Assembly (NCBI GenBank): GCA_965243755.1
Contig: CBDEVW010000002.1
Span: 868,001 to 932,000 of the forward strand
DNA length: 64,000 nucleotides
Direction of reading: 5' to 3'
DNA from: JANSWY01 sp965243755
Lineage (GTDB): Bacteria > Bacteroidota > Bacteroidia > Cytophagales > Cyclobacteriaceae
In this document: one piece after another, positions 16,245 to 25,410 of the stretch
Layout: each line of letters starts with the position of its first letter
Position numbering within the stretch: the first letter of the stretch is position 1
Notes under the pieces: generated by a model
Told to the model about the DNA's origin: nothing
Databases searched by the model: none
What the model saw: only the letters and a program-made list of their open reading frames with translations
Translations under genes and position numbers: made by a program

Positions 16245-16505
16245 TTATTTTTTGATCCTCTGATACAATTTATGAAGATCTTTTGACAGTTGTAGGAAGG
16301 TGGTTGAATTATCAGGTGCTTTTTCCTTGACATTAGTTGCTAATAAGCTGTTGATTCTGGTTGAAATGTTTTCTTGTTGTTTTTGGGAATCAGCAAAGGA
16401 AAAGATGCCAGTATTAAAACTGATCATAAGCGCAACCAGAATCCCTAAAATGATGATCCAGGTTTTTACTCCAATTAGCTTGATATTTGATCGGTTAGTT
16501 GGCAT
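16245..16505 (-). CDS. Small single-pass membrane protein
   Basis: An 86-residue protein starting at the ATG at 16505; a longer reading from a TTG at 16535 is less likely. After a basic start (MPTNRSNIKLIGVK) there is one membrane helix (TWIIILGILVALMISFNTG), then a polar, probably helical or coiled-coil tail rich in Gln, Asn and Lys. I do not recognise the family. It lies immediately upstream of the PspC gene on the same strand, suggesting co-transcription and a shared membrane-stress role, which is inference only. Confidence 0.6.
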   Translation of the reverse strand: MPTNRSNIKLIGVKTWIIILGILVALMISFNTGIFSFADSQKQQENISTRINSLLATNVKEKAPDNSTTFLQLSKDLHKLYQRIKK

Positions 16506-16645
16506 TTCAGGACTAATAAACAATAAGTATGCCAAAGTGATTAAAGGTGCTTCTTTTTGATTTAAAGCGCCTTTTGTGAAAACTAATTGTACTAATACCG
16601 AACACCTTTTTGTGTGCGACCGAACAATTTTGGACAGATTGTCAG

Positions 16646-17683
16646 CTAATCTCTAAAGATTAATAAGTTAGAAGAATCTACCGAAAAGGTTATACGATCA
16701 TTTTTTTGAAAGGTTGAGCGAGTAAGTCTGACATGCACATGATCAGTGAGTTGAGGTCCGGATATAATCAATTCTGTAAATGGTCCTCGGTAAATGATTT
16801 CCTGGACAATGCCAGCTAACTTACCGTCGTTCTCTACCCTGACAGCCTCGGGCCTGAACGCCACCTGACACGTGTCACTATCCATTTGGTTATTGCCTGG
16901 CAACTCACCGTAATCAGTGATGACTTTACCATCTTCAGCTCTTCCTTTGATTACGTTGATTTCGCCAAAGAATCGCCCGACATAAGGGTTGGATGGGTTT
17001 TGGTAGATTTCATTCGGGTGACCTAATTGCTGTAATTCACCCGCTTTCAGCACTGCGATTTTATCTGCTAATTCAAATGCATCCTGTGCGTCGTGAGAAA
17101 CTACTATGGTGGTGATTCCAACTTTTTTGATGATCCTTTTTATTTCGGATCGTACTTTTACCTTAAGTAATTCATCCAAATTACTGAATGGCTCGTCCAT
17201 CAACAAAACCTTGGGTTCTACTGCCAATGCCCTGGCTAGTGCAACACGTTGTTGCTGTCCTCCTGATAACTCATGAGGATACCTGTTTTTGAATGGAAGC
17301 AGATCGGTAAGCGTCAGAACCTCATTTATTTTGTTTATTCGCTGGCTTTTGTTGAGTCCTCTGAGTCCAAATGCAATATTTTGTTCCACGGTCATATGAG
17401 GAAATAATGCGAGATCCTGAAAAACGAGACTGACACCTCTTTTTTCTGCTGGAAGGTTTAGCCTGGCGGAACTTACCAATTGCTGGTGAATGGTGATTTC
17501 TCCTTCTTGTACATCTTCAAAGCCGGAGATACATCTTAACAGTGTGGTTTTGCCACAACCACTTTCTCCAGTAAGGGCTAATATTTCACCTTCATTGACT
17601 TCAAATGAGATATGCCGTGCAGCCCAGTGATGAGCCTGGCTGTATTTTTTGGAAACGTTGGATAGTTTAAGTGCTGCCGCCAT
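16646..17683 (-). CDS. fbpC: Fe3+ ABC transporter ATP-binding protein
   Basis: The ATPase that powers ferric iron import. Visible motifs are Walker A GESGCGKTT (39-47), the signature LSGGQQQR (140-147), Walker B LLMDEP (161-166) and the switch histidine in VVSHD. A C-terminal extension of about 100 residues (GRFFGEINVIKGRAEDG, then CQVAFRPEAVRVEN) is the TOBE-type regulatory domain of the FbpC/PotA subfamily. Its start overlaps the end of the permease gene by 17 bases. Polyamine or sulfate transport would be alternatives on this sequence alone; the iron-type binding protein in the same operon decides it. Confidence 0.88.
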   Translation of the reverse strand: MAAALKLSNVSKKYSQAHHWAARHISFEVNEGEILALTGESGCGKTTLLRCISGFEDVQEGEITIHQQLVSSARLNLPAEKRGVSLVFQDLALFPHMTVEQNIAFGLRGLNKSQRINKINEVLTLTDLLPFKNRYPHELSGGQQQRVALARALAVEPKVLLMDEPFSNLDELLKVKVRSEIKRIIKKVGITTIVVSHDAQDAFELADKIAVLKAGELQQLGHPNEIYQNPSNPYVGRFFGEINVIKGRAEDGKVITDYGELPGNNQMDSDTCQVAFRPEAVRVENDGKLAGIVQEIIYRGPFTELIISGPQLTDHVHVRLTRSTFQKNDRITFSVDSSNLLIFRD

Positions 17684-19280
17684 TTGTTGTGATTAGTCTG
17701 TTCAGCAAAATTACAGGGATCATTCCGATTAAAATAATTAAAAGACTCGCAGGAGCAGATTCTGGTGCCATCTCATCATTGGCATATTGGAATGCGACAG
17801 TTGCTAAGGTGTCAAAATTAAATGGTCGTAAAATTAGGGTGAGTGGGAGTTCTTTCATTACATCTACAAAAACAAGGATTAATGCACTGAGAATAGAAGT
17901 CTTTAGCAGTGGAATGTTTATTCTAAATAAGCTGTGCAGTGGACCACTACCCAGAGAAGATGCAGCATCGTTCAGAGTGAATGGAATCTTCTTAAACCCT
18001 GATTCAATGGGTCCATATCCAACGGCAAAATACCTGACCAGATAAGCATATAACAATGCTCCTATACTTCCTGTGATCAATAAGTTGATTTTCAGACTAA
18101 ATGCCGACTCCATCCATGTGATGATTGTTTTGTCTATTCCTATTATCAACACCATGATCCCTACAGCTATTACTGCTCCCGGCACTGAATACCCTAGTAC
18201 AGATACCTTGGAAATGTTATTCCACCACCTGGAATTTTGAATTCTGGTGGAGTAATTCAGTAGTATACTGATAGCAACAATTATCATTGCGGATGCAGTT
18301 GCAAGCATTAAACTATTTGTGCTGAACTGCAGGAATTGAGGGGTAATGACTTTCTCTAAGCTAAAAAATGCCCAGTAAAGTAATTGAAAAACCGGAATAA
18401 TAAATCCCAGTAAAATGGGAACCAGGCATATAATAAGCTTAAACACCAGTTTCCATCCGCGTTCTTTTTTCAGATTAATGTTACCGGGATTACGAAATTC
18501 GTATCTCGCTTTACCACGTTGCACTCTCTCAATCAGGATTGTAATAAATACCACTCCCATCAACATTGAGGAAAGATAGACTGCTGACCTAAGATCGCCC
18601 ATGGACAACCATGATCGAAATATTCCAGTGGTGAAGGTAGTAACGCCATAGTATTTTACTGTACCATAATCATTCAACACCTCCATAACAACCAGCATGG
18701 TGCCGGACACAATTGCGGGTCTTGCAATTGGTAATGCTACTTTATAAAATGTCCTGAATGAGCCACTTCCCAAGCTGCGCGATGCTTCCAGTAATTTGCC
18801 TGATTGGTTAATAAACGCCGTTCGAGTTGTTATATAGATGTAAGGGAACAAGACACAGGACATCACTAAAATAACCCCGTAGGCATTCATGACATCAAAA
18901 TAATAGTTGTCCTTCCCCCAGGACCTCAATAGGGTTCTAATTGGCCCTGCGTAATCCAGCAGCCCGGCATATGCAATACCGTTAATATATGCGGGAATAG
19001 CTATAGGAATAATCAGGAGCCATTCAATAGCTCGTTTGAATGGTAAGGAAGTGGTGGCTACAATCCAGGCTGTTGAGATACCAAATAGAAGTGTTAGAAA
19101 AGTAACACCAAATACCAATATGATGGTATTGGAAATGTAATCAATTAATAAGGTGTCTCTTATATGATCCCAGGTATCAGAAGGGGTTTTGAAGAGTTCA
19201 GAAAATATGATCAGAATTGGAATGCCAGTAATCAGGACAATCCAGGTGATATGTGCAGACCATACGTTGAACTTTTTCAA
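17667..19280 (-). CDS. fbpB: Fe3+ ABC transporter permease, fused two-domain type
   Basis: A 537-residue inner-membrane protein with about twelve hydrophobic helices arranged as two BPD_transp_1 repeats, the FbpB/SfuB layout. EAA-type loops are seen in each half (EASRSLGSGSFRTFYKVALPIARP near 165; DAASSLGSGPLHSLFRINIPLLK near 440). The start must be the TTG at 19278-19280: no ATG exists before the first membrane helix, and AGAAGGGG stands just upstream. That TTG is in the same frame as fbpA, 13 sense codons after its stop. It overlaps fbpC by 17 bases. Confidence 0.88.
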   Translation of the reverse strand: MKKFNVWSAHITWIVLITGIPILIIFSELFKTPSDTWDHIRDTLLIDYISNTIILVFGVTFLTLLFGISTAWIVATTSLPFKRAIEWLLIIPIAIPAYINGIAYAGLLDYAGPIRTLLRSWGKDNYYFDVMNAYGVILVMSCVLFPYIYITTRTAFINQSGKLLEASRSLGSGSFRTFYKVALPIARPAIVSGTMLVVMEVLNDYGTVKYYGVTTFTTGIFRSWLSMGDLRSAVYLSSMLMGVVFITILIERVQRGKARYEFRNPGNINLKKERGWKLVFKLIICLVPILLGFIIPVFQLLYWAFFSLEKVITPQFLQFSTNSLMLATASAMIIVAISILLNYSTRIQNSRWWNNISKVSVLGYSVPGAVIAVGIMVLIIGIDKTIITWMESAFSLKINLLITGSIGALLYAYLVRYFAVGYGPIESGFKKIPFTLNDAASSLGSGPLHSLFRINIPLLKTSILSALILVFVDVMKELPLTLILRPFNFDTLATVAFQYANDEMAPESAPASLLIILIGMIPVILLNRLITTNGGST

Positions 19281-19319
19281 AACCCCTTCTTTTTGCAGGG
19301 CAATATTAGCCCATATGGC

Positions 19320-20369
19320 TTATTTCCAGCCTACTTCGTCAAAGATTTTAACGGCCGTATTATTATGCTCAGCTACTTTTGAAAAGGTGAGCTTGTCTTT
19401 TTTGAAGTCTCCCCATGCTGCAACAGTTTCTGCCGGGGCAACTTTACCGTTTGCTGGATATTCGAAGGAGCTATTGGCAAAAAACGATTGAACTTCTTCA
19501 CTCAGAAGGAACCGGATCAGTTTTTCTGCATTTTCCTTATTGGGCGCATGCTTAGTAATTCCGATCCCGCTTACGTTAATATGTGTTCCTCTACCGTCCT
19601 GGTTAGGGAAGAAAATACCCACTGTTTCTCCAGCTTTTACCTCTTCCGGGTTTGACGAATTGAGGAGTAAGCCAACATAATATGTATTGACGATAGATAC
19701 CTCACCAACTCCGGAAGCCATTGCTTTAATTTGATCCCTGTCACCACCCTGAGGTTCTCTGGCCATGTTTTTCACAATGCCTGCTGCCCATGATTTAGCT
19801 GTTTCCTCACCTTTGGCATTAATAATTGACGCTAGCAATGATTGGTTATAGGCACTGGATGATGAGCGAATTACAATTTTGTTTTCCCATTTAGCATCTG
19901 CCAGGTCTTCATAAGTAGATAATTGGTCTGGAGATACCTTGTCTTTACTGTAGGCAATTACCCTCGCTCTGTAGGTCACTCCCTGCCAATAACCATCTTC
20001 ATCCTTTAAATTTTCAGGTACATCAGCCATCAGTGATGTATCCATTTTCTGAAGTAAACCTTTTTCTTTTGCTCTGTATAATTTACCCGCATCCACAGTA
20101 AAAAACACATCTGCAGGAGATGCTTCTCCTTCCAATTCTAATTTATTAATCAACTCATCAGCGCCAGCTTTTACTACATTTACTTTAATGCCGGTTTTTT
20201 CAGTAAACATTTCGAATGCTTTCTTATCAGCATCATAGTGTCTCTGTGTGTATACATTAACTTCCTTGGATTGACTTGTTGCCTCCCCCTTATTAGTAGG
20301 ACCTGAGCAGCCTGAAATGCTCAAAAATGCTACGATAACACCAAGAATATAAATAATTGATTTTTTCAT
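19320..20369 (-). CDS. fbpA: Fe3+-binding lipoprotein of the ABC importer (FbpA/FutA type)
   Basis: A periplasmic iron-binding protein anchored as a lipoprotein: the N-terminal hydrophobic segment ends in the lipobox ISGC. An upstream TTG (20399) would add ten residues, but the ATG at 20369 gives a normal signal peptide. VNVYTQRHYDADK after the signal and SIVNTYYVGLL in the second lobe match the tyrosines that bind Fe3+ in FutA/FbpA. The rest is a type 2 periplasmic binding fold (EGEASPADVFFTVDAGKLYRAKEKG). It heads the fbpABC operon, and a perfect palindrome lies about 42 bases upstream of its start, consistent with iron control. Confidence 0.88.
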   Translation of the reverse strand: MKKSIIYILGVIVAFLSISGCSGPTNKGEATSQSKEVNVYTQRHYDADKKAFEMFTEKTGIKVNVVKAGADELINKLELEGEASPADVFFTVDAGKLYRAKEKGLLQKMDTSLMADVPENLKDEDGYWQGVTYRARVIAYSKDKVSPDQLSTYEDLADAKWENKIVIRSSSSAYNQSLLASIINAKGEETAKSWAAGIVKNMAREPQGGDRDQIKAMASGVGEVSIVNTYYVGLLLNSSNPEEVKAGETVGIFFPNQDGRGTHINVSGIGITKHAPNKENAEKLIRFLLSEEVQSFFANSSFEYPANGKVAPAETVAAWGDFKKDKLTFSKVAEHNNTAVKIFDEVGWK

Positions 20370-20410
20370 TGATTTGGATTTTTTATTAATCGAGTGCAAT
20401 GATAGTTAAT

Positions 20411-20431
20411 TATTTAGAATAGTTCTAAATA
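20411..20431 (-). promoter_or_regulatory. Palindromic operator upstream of fbpABC, probably iron-responsive
   Basis: TATTTAGAA (20411-20419), a TAG spacer and TTCTAAATA (20423-20431) form a perfect 9-bp inverted repeat. The 21-bp size and AT-rich TTAGAA/TTCTAA core resemble sites for Fur- or DtxR-family metalloregulators. The position, 42 bases before the fbpA start, suits repression. The regulator gene is not in the window. Confidence 0.6.
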
Positions 20432-20572
20432 GTAAAAATGAATTGTACCAATTTGTGATAAGTGGCAATGAACAGCCATCGAGCTCAATATAGGATTGAA
20501 AGGTTCGAGTTGAGAAGAATATGACTTTCGGCTGATTATTACCAGGGTGATGAATGATTAAGTAAGACATTA

Positions 20573-20609
20573 AAAAGGCCGACCCATTTTGTTTTTGGGA
20601 CGGCCTTTT
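20573..20609 (-). terminator. Terminator after asnS
   Basis: Fourteen-base arms (AAAAGGCCGACCCA and TGGGACGGCCTTTT, one mismatch) with a 9-base loop and T runs on both strands. On the minus strand it ends the asnS transcript. Confidence 0.85.
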
Positions 20610-20617
20610 GTATTCAT

Positions 20618-22078
20618 TTAAAACTCTACGTTTCCAGGAGTTCTTGGGAAAGGAATTACATCCCTGATATTTCCCATTCCGGTAACGAATTGCATCATTC
20701 GTTCAAAACCAAGTCCAAATCCACTATGAGGTGTAGATCCAAACCTGCGGGTATCGAGGTACCATGACATTTCCTTCACCGGAATACTCATTTCTTCCAT
20801 TCGCTGCTGAAGAAGTTCCAGCCTTTCTTCCCGTTGCGACCCTCCAACAATTTCACCTATGCCAGGGAATAATATGTCCATAGCAGCAACGGTTTTTCCA
20901 TCATCATTCTGTCGCATGTAAAATGCTTTGATGTCTTTCGGGTAATTGTAAAGTATAACTGGCTTCTTAAAATGTTTTTCCACCAAAAACCGCTCATGTT
21001 CAGATTGCAGGTCTGTACCAAAACCTTCAATAAGATAGGTGAATTTCTTTTTCTTATTGGGTTTGGAGTTCCTGAGAATGTCAATAGCCTCTGTGTAGCT
21101 TATTCTTACAAACTCATTGTTTTTAACAAATTCCAGCCTTTCTATTAGGGACAGTTCGTTTCGCTCGTTTTGAGGTTTGTTTTTCTCCTCATCCAAAGCT
21201 CTCTTGTTAAGGAACTCAAGGTCGTCTTTGCAATTGTCCAGCGCATAGCTCACCAGATACTTTAGCATTTCCTCGGCAAGATCCATGTTGTCGTCCAGGT
21301 CATAGAAAGCCATTTCCGGTTCGATCATCCAGAATTCGGCAAGATGTCTTGTGGTGTTGGAGTTTTCAGCACGGAAAGTAGGTCCGAAAGTATAAATTTC
21401 TGAAAGCGCTAAAGCTGCTAATTCTCCCTCCAGTTGTCCGGAAACTGTAAGATTAGCTTCTTTCTCGAAAAAGTCCTGCTTGTAATCAATGTCACCGGTT
21501 TCGGTTTTAGGAACATTTTGCAAATCGAGGGTGGTAACTTTGAATGTTTCCCCAGCACCTTCCGCATCAGAGGCGGTAATTATAGGCGTGTGAACATTGT
21601 AAAATCCTTTATCATGAAAGAATTTATGAACAGCATAAATCATTGCATGCCTGATGCGGTAAATTGCTCCGAAGGTATTGGTACGTACCCTGAGATGGGC
21701 AATCTCTCTAAGAAATTCCAGGCTGTGTCGTTTAGGCTGTAATGGGTATTCATCCGGATCAGCATCACCAAGAATTTCGATCGATTGAGCGTTTACTTCC
21801 ACAGTTTGCCCTGCCCCCTGAGATTCTACCAATACACCATGTACAGCAATACATGCACCAGTAGTGCACCTTTTTAAAATATCCTCGCTGATTGATTGAG
21901 GGTCAGCTACAATTTGTAGGTTCTTAATGGTTGACCCATCATTTAAGGCGATAAAGGTTACATTTTTATTATCTCTTTTAGTACGTATCCACCCTTTCAC
22001 TACAATGCTTTTATCGAATTCACTTGAATCCAGAGCGAATTTGATTTTGGTGCGTTTTAATTTTTGTTCTTCAGTCAT
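20618..22078 (-). CDS. asnS: Asparaginyl-tRNA synthetase
   Basis: It charges tRNA-Asn with asparagine. The 486-residue protein has the N-terminal OB-fold anticodon-binding domain (VVKGWIRTKRDNKNVTFIALNDGS) and a class II catalytic domain. Class II motif 2 is seen in FGPTFRAENSNTTRHLAEFWMIEPE and motif 3 in GFGLGFERMMQFVTGMGNIRDVIPFPRTPG. The last motif separates AsnRS and AspRS from LysRS, and the asparaginyl type is supported by RRFGSTPHSGFGLGFERM. It is transcribed divergently from rpoN, with 176 bases between the starts. Confidence 0.96.
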   Translation of the reverse strand: MTEEQKLKRTKIKFALDSSEFDKSIVVKGWIRTKRDNKNVTFIALNDGSTIKNLQIVADPQSISEDILKRCTTGACIAVHGVLVESQGAGQTVEVNAQSIEILGDADPDEYPLQPKRHSLEFLREIAHLRVRTNTFGAIYRIRHAMIYAVHKFFHDKGFYNVHTPIITASDAEGAGETFKVTTLDLQNVPKTETGDIDYKQDFFEKEANLTVSGQLEGELAALALSEIYTFGPTFRAENSNTTRHLAEFWMIEPEMAFYDLDDNMDLAEEMLKYLVSYALDNCKDDLEFLNKRALDEEKNKPQNERNELSLIERLEFVKNNEFVRISYTEAIDILRNSKPNKKKKFTYLIEGFGTDLQSEHERFLVEKHFKKPVILYNYPKDIKAFYMRQNDDGKTVAAMDILFPGIGEIVGGSQREERLELLQQRMEEMSIPVKEMSWYLDTRRFGSTPHSGFGLGFERMMQFVTGMGNIRDVIPFPRTPGNVEF

Positions 22079-22227
22079 CGAGATAAATCTTATTGTAACC
22101 TTATTCTGTAAATATTGTATATTAATATCTGTGTTTTCCAGGTGTCAATTCAATCCTCTGAATTGATTAAACAGGACGCAAAAAAACGATATTTTAAGCT
22201 TTTTATCAAAGAATGAGCAATTTATCA

Positions 22228-22235
22228 TAAATTTG
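22228..22235 (+). promoter_or_regulatory. Candidate -7 box for rpoN
   Basis: TAAATTTG fits TAnnTTTG exactly, 19 bases before the rpoN start. The -33 half is only a TTTT tract near 22201. The intergenic region must also hold the divergent asnS promoter, which I could not locate. Confidence 0.38.
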
Positions 22236-22254
22236 GATCGCGTGATTTAGTAGT

Positions 22255-23697
22255 ATGCAGAAACTCACATTAAGTCAGACTTTAAGTCAGAAATTATCGC
22301 CACAGCAGATTCAATTTATTAAACTGCTGCAGGTACCTACTGCCGAGCTGGAAGCTAGAGTAGAGGAGGAGCTAGAGGTAAATCCAGCGTTGGAAGAAGG
22401 TAAAGAAGAACCAGCCGATGATGTCGCACAAGACGATTACGAAGATTCTGAAACACAGGACGAGATTGACATCAACGATTATCTGGCCGAAGATGATTAT
22501 GCAGGATACAAGATGCAGGGTGACGGTAGAAATGCTGATGAAGAAGACCGGGAAATGCCAATTTCTGCAGGATCCACCCTTCATGAAAGCTTAATGAATC
22601 AATTGGGTTATCTCAAACTGGATGAAAGAGAAACCATTCTCGGAAAACAGTTGATCGGAAGTATTGAATCAGACGGCTATATAAGGCGCGAGCTAAGTGC
22701 CATTGTGAATGATCTGGCTTTCTCCCAAAATGTAGAAACCGACGAAGAAGAGCTGGAGAATATTTTATACAAAATTCAAACTTTTGATCCCGCAGGCATT
22801 GCAGCAAGGGACTTGAAAGAGTGCTTGCTGATCCAACTGGAGAGAAAAACTGATCAGACTAAAGAAGTTAAACTTGCTATTGAAATCATTTCAGGTTGCT
22901 TTGATGAGTTCACTAAAAAACATTACGACAAAATCACTAAAAAGCTGGGCATTGAAGATGACGACTTATTAAAGGAAGCAGTTTTAATTATTACTAAGCT
23001 CAACCCAAAACCGGGAGGAACGGGAGAAGGTCTGGTAAAAACTCAATACCTGATGCCGGATTTTATTCTGGTCAATAACAATGGGAAGTTGGACCTGCAG
23101 TTGAATGCCAGAAATGCCCCTGAACTACGGATAAGCAGGTCTTATTCTGAAATGTTGGATAGTTATCAGAAAAGTGACAAGAAGGATAAAAAGCTTAAAG
23201 AAACCGTCACCTTCGTTAAACAAAAACTGGATGCAGCCAAGTGGTTTATTGATGCCATAAAGCAACGTCAACATACTTTGCTGAATACCATGAATGCAAT
23301 CATCGAGTTTCAATATGAGTATTTTCTGGATGGCGATGAAAGTAAGCTGAAACCGATGATCCTAAAGGACATTGCCGAAAAAATCAATATGGATATATCC
23401 ACTGTATCCAGAGTAGCCAACAGCAAGGCGATTCAAACTGAGTTTGGAATATTTCCTTTGAAGTACTTCTTCAGTGAGGGGATATCCACTGATTCGGGTG
23501 AAGATGTGAGTAGCAGGGAAGTGAAGAATCAGTTGAAAGCCGTAATTGATGAAGAAGACAAAAGTAAACCACTGTCTGACGATAAATTGGAAAAAATTCT
23601 TAAAGAAAAAGGTTATAACATTGCCAGAAGAACTGTTGCCAAATACCGCGAGCAACTAGGAATTCCTGTAGCCAGATTAAGAAAAGAGTTATTGTGA
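22255..23697 (+). CDS. rpoN: RNA polymerase sigma-54 factor
   Basis: The alternative sigma factor that recognises -24/-12 promoters and needs an AAA+ activator. All parts are present in 480 residues: the glutamine-rich activator-interacting region I (LSQTLSQKLSPQQIQFIKLLQVPTAELE), an acidic region II (about 45-100), the core-binding domain, a helix-turn-helix (IAEKINMDISTVSRVANSKAIQTEFG near 372-397) and the RpoN box ARRTVAKYRE at about 455-464. No enhancer-binding activator gene is in the window. A PAP2-like membrane protein gene overlaps its stop codon. Confidence 0.96.
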   Translation: MQKLTLSQTLSQKLSPQQIQFIKLLQVPTAELEARVEEELEVNPALEEGKEEPADDVAQDDYEDSETQDEIDINDYLAEDDYAGYKMQGDGRNADEEDREMPISAGSTLHESLMNQLGYLKLDERETILGKQLIGSIESDGYIRRELSAIVNDLAFSQNVETDEEELENILYKIQTFDPAGIAARDLKECLLIQLERKTDQTKEVKLAIEIISGCFDEFTKKHYDKITKKLGIEDDDLLKEAVLIITKLNPKPGGTGEGLVKTQYLMPDFILVNNNGKLDLQLNARNAPELRISRSYSEMLDSYQKSDKKDKKLKETVTFVKQKLDAAKWFIDAIKQRQHTLLNTMNAIIEFQYEYFLDGDESKLKPMILKDIAEKINMDISTVSRVANSKAIQTEFGIFPLKYFFSEGISTDSGEDVSSREVKNQLKAVIDEEDKSKPLSDDKLEKILKEKGYNIARRTVAKYREQLGIPVARLRKELL

Positions 23698-24311
23698 CAA
23701 AATTGATGAGGGCCGTTTCGGCCATTTTCCACCCTTTACTGATACCGACCTGGATGTTTGGTGTGTTTATCCAATTCCATCCAATGGTGCTGTCCCCCTA
23801 TAGTACCAGTGCTTACCCATGGTTGTGGGCAGTAGTTGCCATTACGACTTTTATTATTCCGGTAATTAGTCTCACTTTTTTAAGATTGACTAACAACATC
23901 CCGGATTTCAAACTCGCCTCCAGAAAAGACCGGGTACTTCCTTTTGTCTTTATTACATTTTTTTATGGAGTCACCTCCTACATGTTCCTTTACAAAATGA
24001 ACATGAGTATGCAAATAGGCGTAATGATGATCGTGACCACTCTGTTGATCGCACTCCTTACTATTATAACCATTGCCTACAAAATCAGCATTCATAGCGC
24101 TGGCGTTTGGGGTGCGGTAGGATTCATCATGGGACATACCATGATCAATGCCGATCACCAGCTGGTCTATCCTCTGGCAGTAGCAGTGTTGATCGCAGGG
24201 ATTGTAAATAGTGCTCGATTATATTTAAATGCCCACTCTCCCCGACAGGTTTTGACGGGATCATTGTTGGGGTTTGCCTTATGCTTTTCTGGAACGGTGC
24301 TGTTTGGCTAG
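23694..24311 (+). CDS. PAP2-like integral membrane protein
   Basis: A 205-residue protein with about six hydrophobic helices. Near the C-terminus, SARLYLNAHSPRQVLTGSLLGF recalls the last PAP2 phosphatase motif (SRxxxxxHxxxD), but the Asp after the histidine is replaced by Gln and the earlier KxxxxxxRP motif appears only as SRKDRVLPF. It may therefore bind lipid phosphates without full activity. The start is either a GTG at 23694, overlapping the rpoN stop, or the ATG at 23706. Tight coupling to rpoN suggests co-transcription rather than shared function. Confidence 0.65.
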   Translation: MTKLMRAVSAIFHPLLIPTWMFGVFIQFHPMVLSPYSTSAYPWLWAVVAITTFIIPVISLTFLRLTNNIPDFKLASRKDRVLPFVFITFFYGVTSYMFLYKMNMSMQIGVMMIVTTLLIALLTIITIAYKISIHSAGVWGAVGFIMGHTMINADHQLVYPLAVAVLIAGIVNSARLYLNAHSPRQVLTGSLLGFALCFSGTVLFG

Positions 24312-24314
24312 CAC

Positions 24315-25004
24315 CTAAAAGGCGTTGATGCTTAAGCCAACGGTGAATACGGATGCGTTTCCGTCAGGTCCAAATCCACTTTCAAATAAATCTGTGAAGT
24401 ACATTCGGTAGAAGGCATTGATTCCTCTAGATCCAATTCTTCCAATTGCTCCAACCCTGAAAGGATTCAAATTGAAATCATTGCGTTGCTTGATCATAAA
24501 GTTATCATTCAACTCATCCTCGTATTTATATTTGGTGTGAGATTCGTACCTTACTCCCAGGGAACCTCCAACAGCAATAAAAAAGCCTCTTCCATCAGTG
24601 CTTTTGAATGGATAAAACCGAAGTTCCAACGGAACTTCCAGGTAATTAGCAATCAGTTGAGATTTATTGATGGAGCCCAGTGCTGAAATTGTATCAATCA
24701 CTACATTCGCCTCATCATCAAATCCCAAAGTAACATCATTTTTAAATCCATACTTTTCCAACCCCAATCCTATTCCAGGATAGAAAGCGAAGCTATTTCC
24801 CATCGCTATTCTTTTGCTATAATAAATGCCCCAGGAAATGGAAGAGAGTGGTTTGATTTTCATTGATTCAGAAGATGAACTGAATGAATTGGAACCAAAG
24901 TTTACAATAAGATCTCCTGGTATATCTGGACTACCCTCATTGGATTGACCCATTAAACTTAACCCTGTGAAAACCCCAACTATTAGTACAACTACTTTAC
25001 GCAT
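24315..25004 (-). CDS. Outer-membrane beta-barrel protein
   Basis: A 229-residue exported protein: signal peptide MRKVVVLIVGVFTGLSLMGQ, then alternating amphipathic strands with repeated glycine and aromatic girdle residues (WGIYYSKRIAMG, FAFYPGIGLGLEKYG, YLEVPLELRFYPF, FFIAVGGSLGVRYE) ending in VFTVGLSINAF. This is the pattern of the small OMP_b-brl family of Bacteroidota. The first ATG at 25004 is preferred over a TTG two codons upstream. It converges on the PAP2-like gene with only three bases between stops. Ligand or function unknown. Confidence 0.75.
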   Translation of the reverse strand: MRKVVVLIVGVFTGLSLMGQSNEGSPDIPGDLIVNFGSNSFSSSSESMKIKPLSSISWGIYYSKRIAMGNSFAFYPGIGLGLEKYGFKNDVTLGFDDEANVVIDTISALGSINKSQLIANYLEVPLELRFYPFKSTDGRGFFIAVGGSLGVRYESHTKYKYEDELNDNFMIKQRNDFNLNPFRVGAIGRIGSRGINAFYRMYFTDLFESGFGPDGNASVFTVGLSINAF

Positions 25005-25174
25005 GTTCAATGAATTTCAAATTTTAAGGTGGCAAAGATAGATGAATTTATCAATGCTCGAAAAATTATTCTTTTTTAAGAATGTCAATTATTATAGATT
25101 TGCACTTCTTTAAGCAATCATCGAGAATAAAATGCCATATTTAATCATATGGTTGCATTGATTTAAAGACATTT

Positions 25175-25248
25175 GGCCTCCTAGCTCAACTGAATAGAGC
25201 ACTTGATTACGGCTCAAGAGGTTACAGGTTTGAATCCTGTGGAGGTCA
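25175..25248 (+). tRNA. tRNA-Arg (anticodon ACG)
   Basis: A complete cloverleaf: acceptor stem GGCCTCC with GGAGGTC (one G-U), D stem GCTC/GAGC, anticodon stem CTTGA/TCAAG with loop TTACGGC (anticodon ACG, which after A-to-I editing reads CGU, CGC and CGA), T stem ACAGG/CCTGT with loop TTTGAAT. CCA is not encoded. A TAGATTTG box at 25095-25102 could be its promoter. Confidence 0.95.
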
Positions 25249-25253
25249 CACTG

Positions 25254-25286
25254 AAGGATCGGGTAAAACCGATCCTTTTCTTTTTT
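25254..25286 (+). terminator. Terminator after tRNA-Arg
   Basis: AAGGATCGG and CCGATCCTT form a 9-bp stem with a 6-base loop, followed by a T-rich tract. It starts six bases after the tRNA. The stretch 25287-25410 shows nothing I can name. Confidence 0.88.
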
Positions 25287-25410
25287 ACCTCACACTCATT
25301 TTACCTGCCAAATATGTTCGTTTAATCAATGAAATTGGCTGGTTACGGCATTTCGTACTGACCGAAGTGGTGAAAAAACCTAAATTGTAATCATAATTAT
25401 CAAAGATGTT

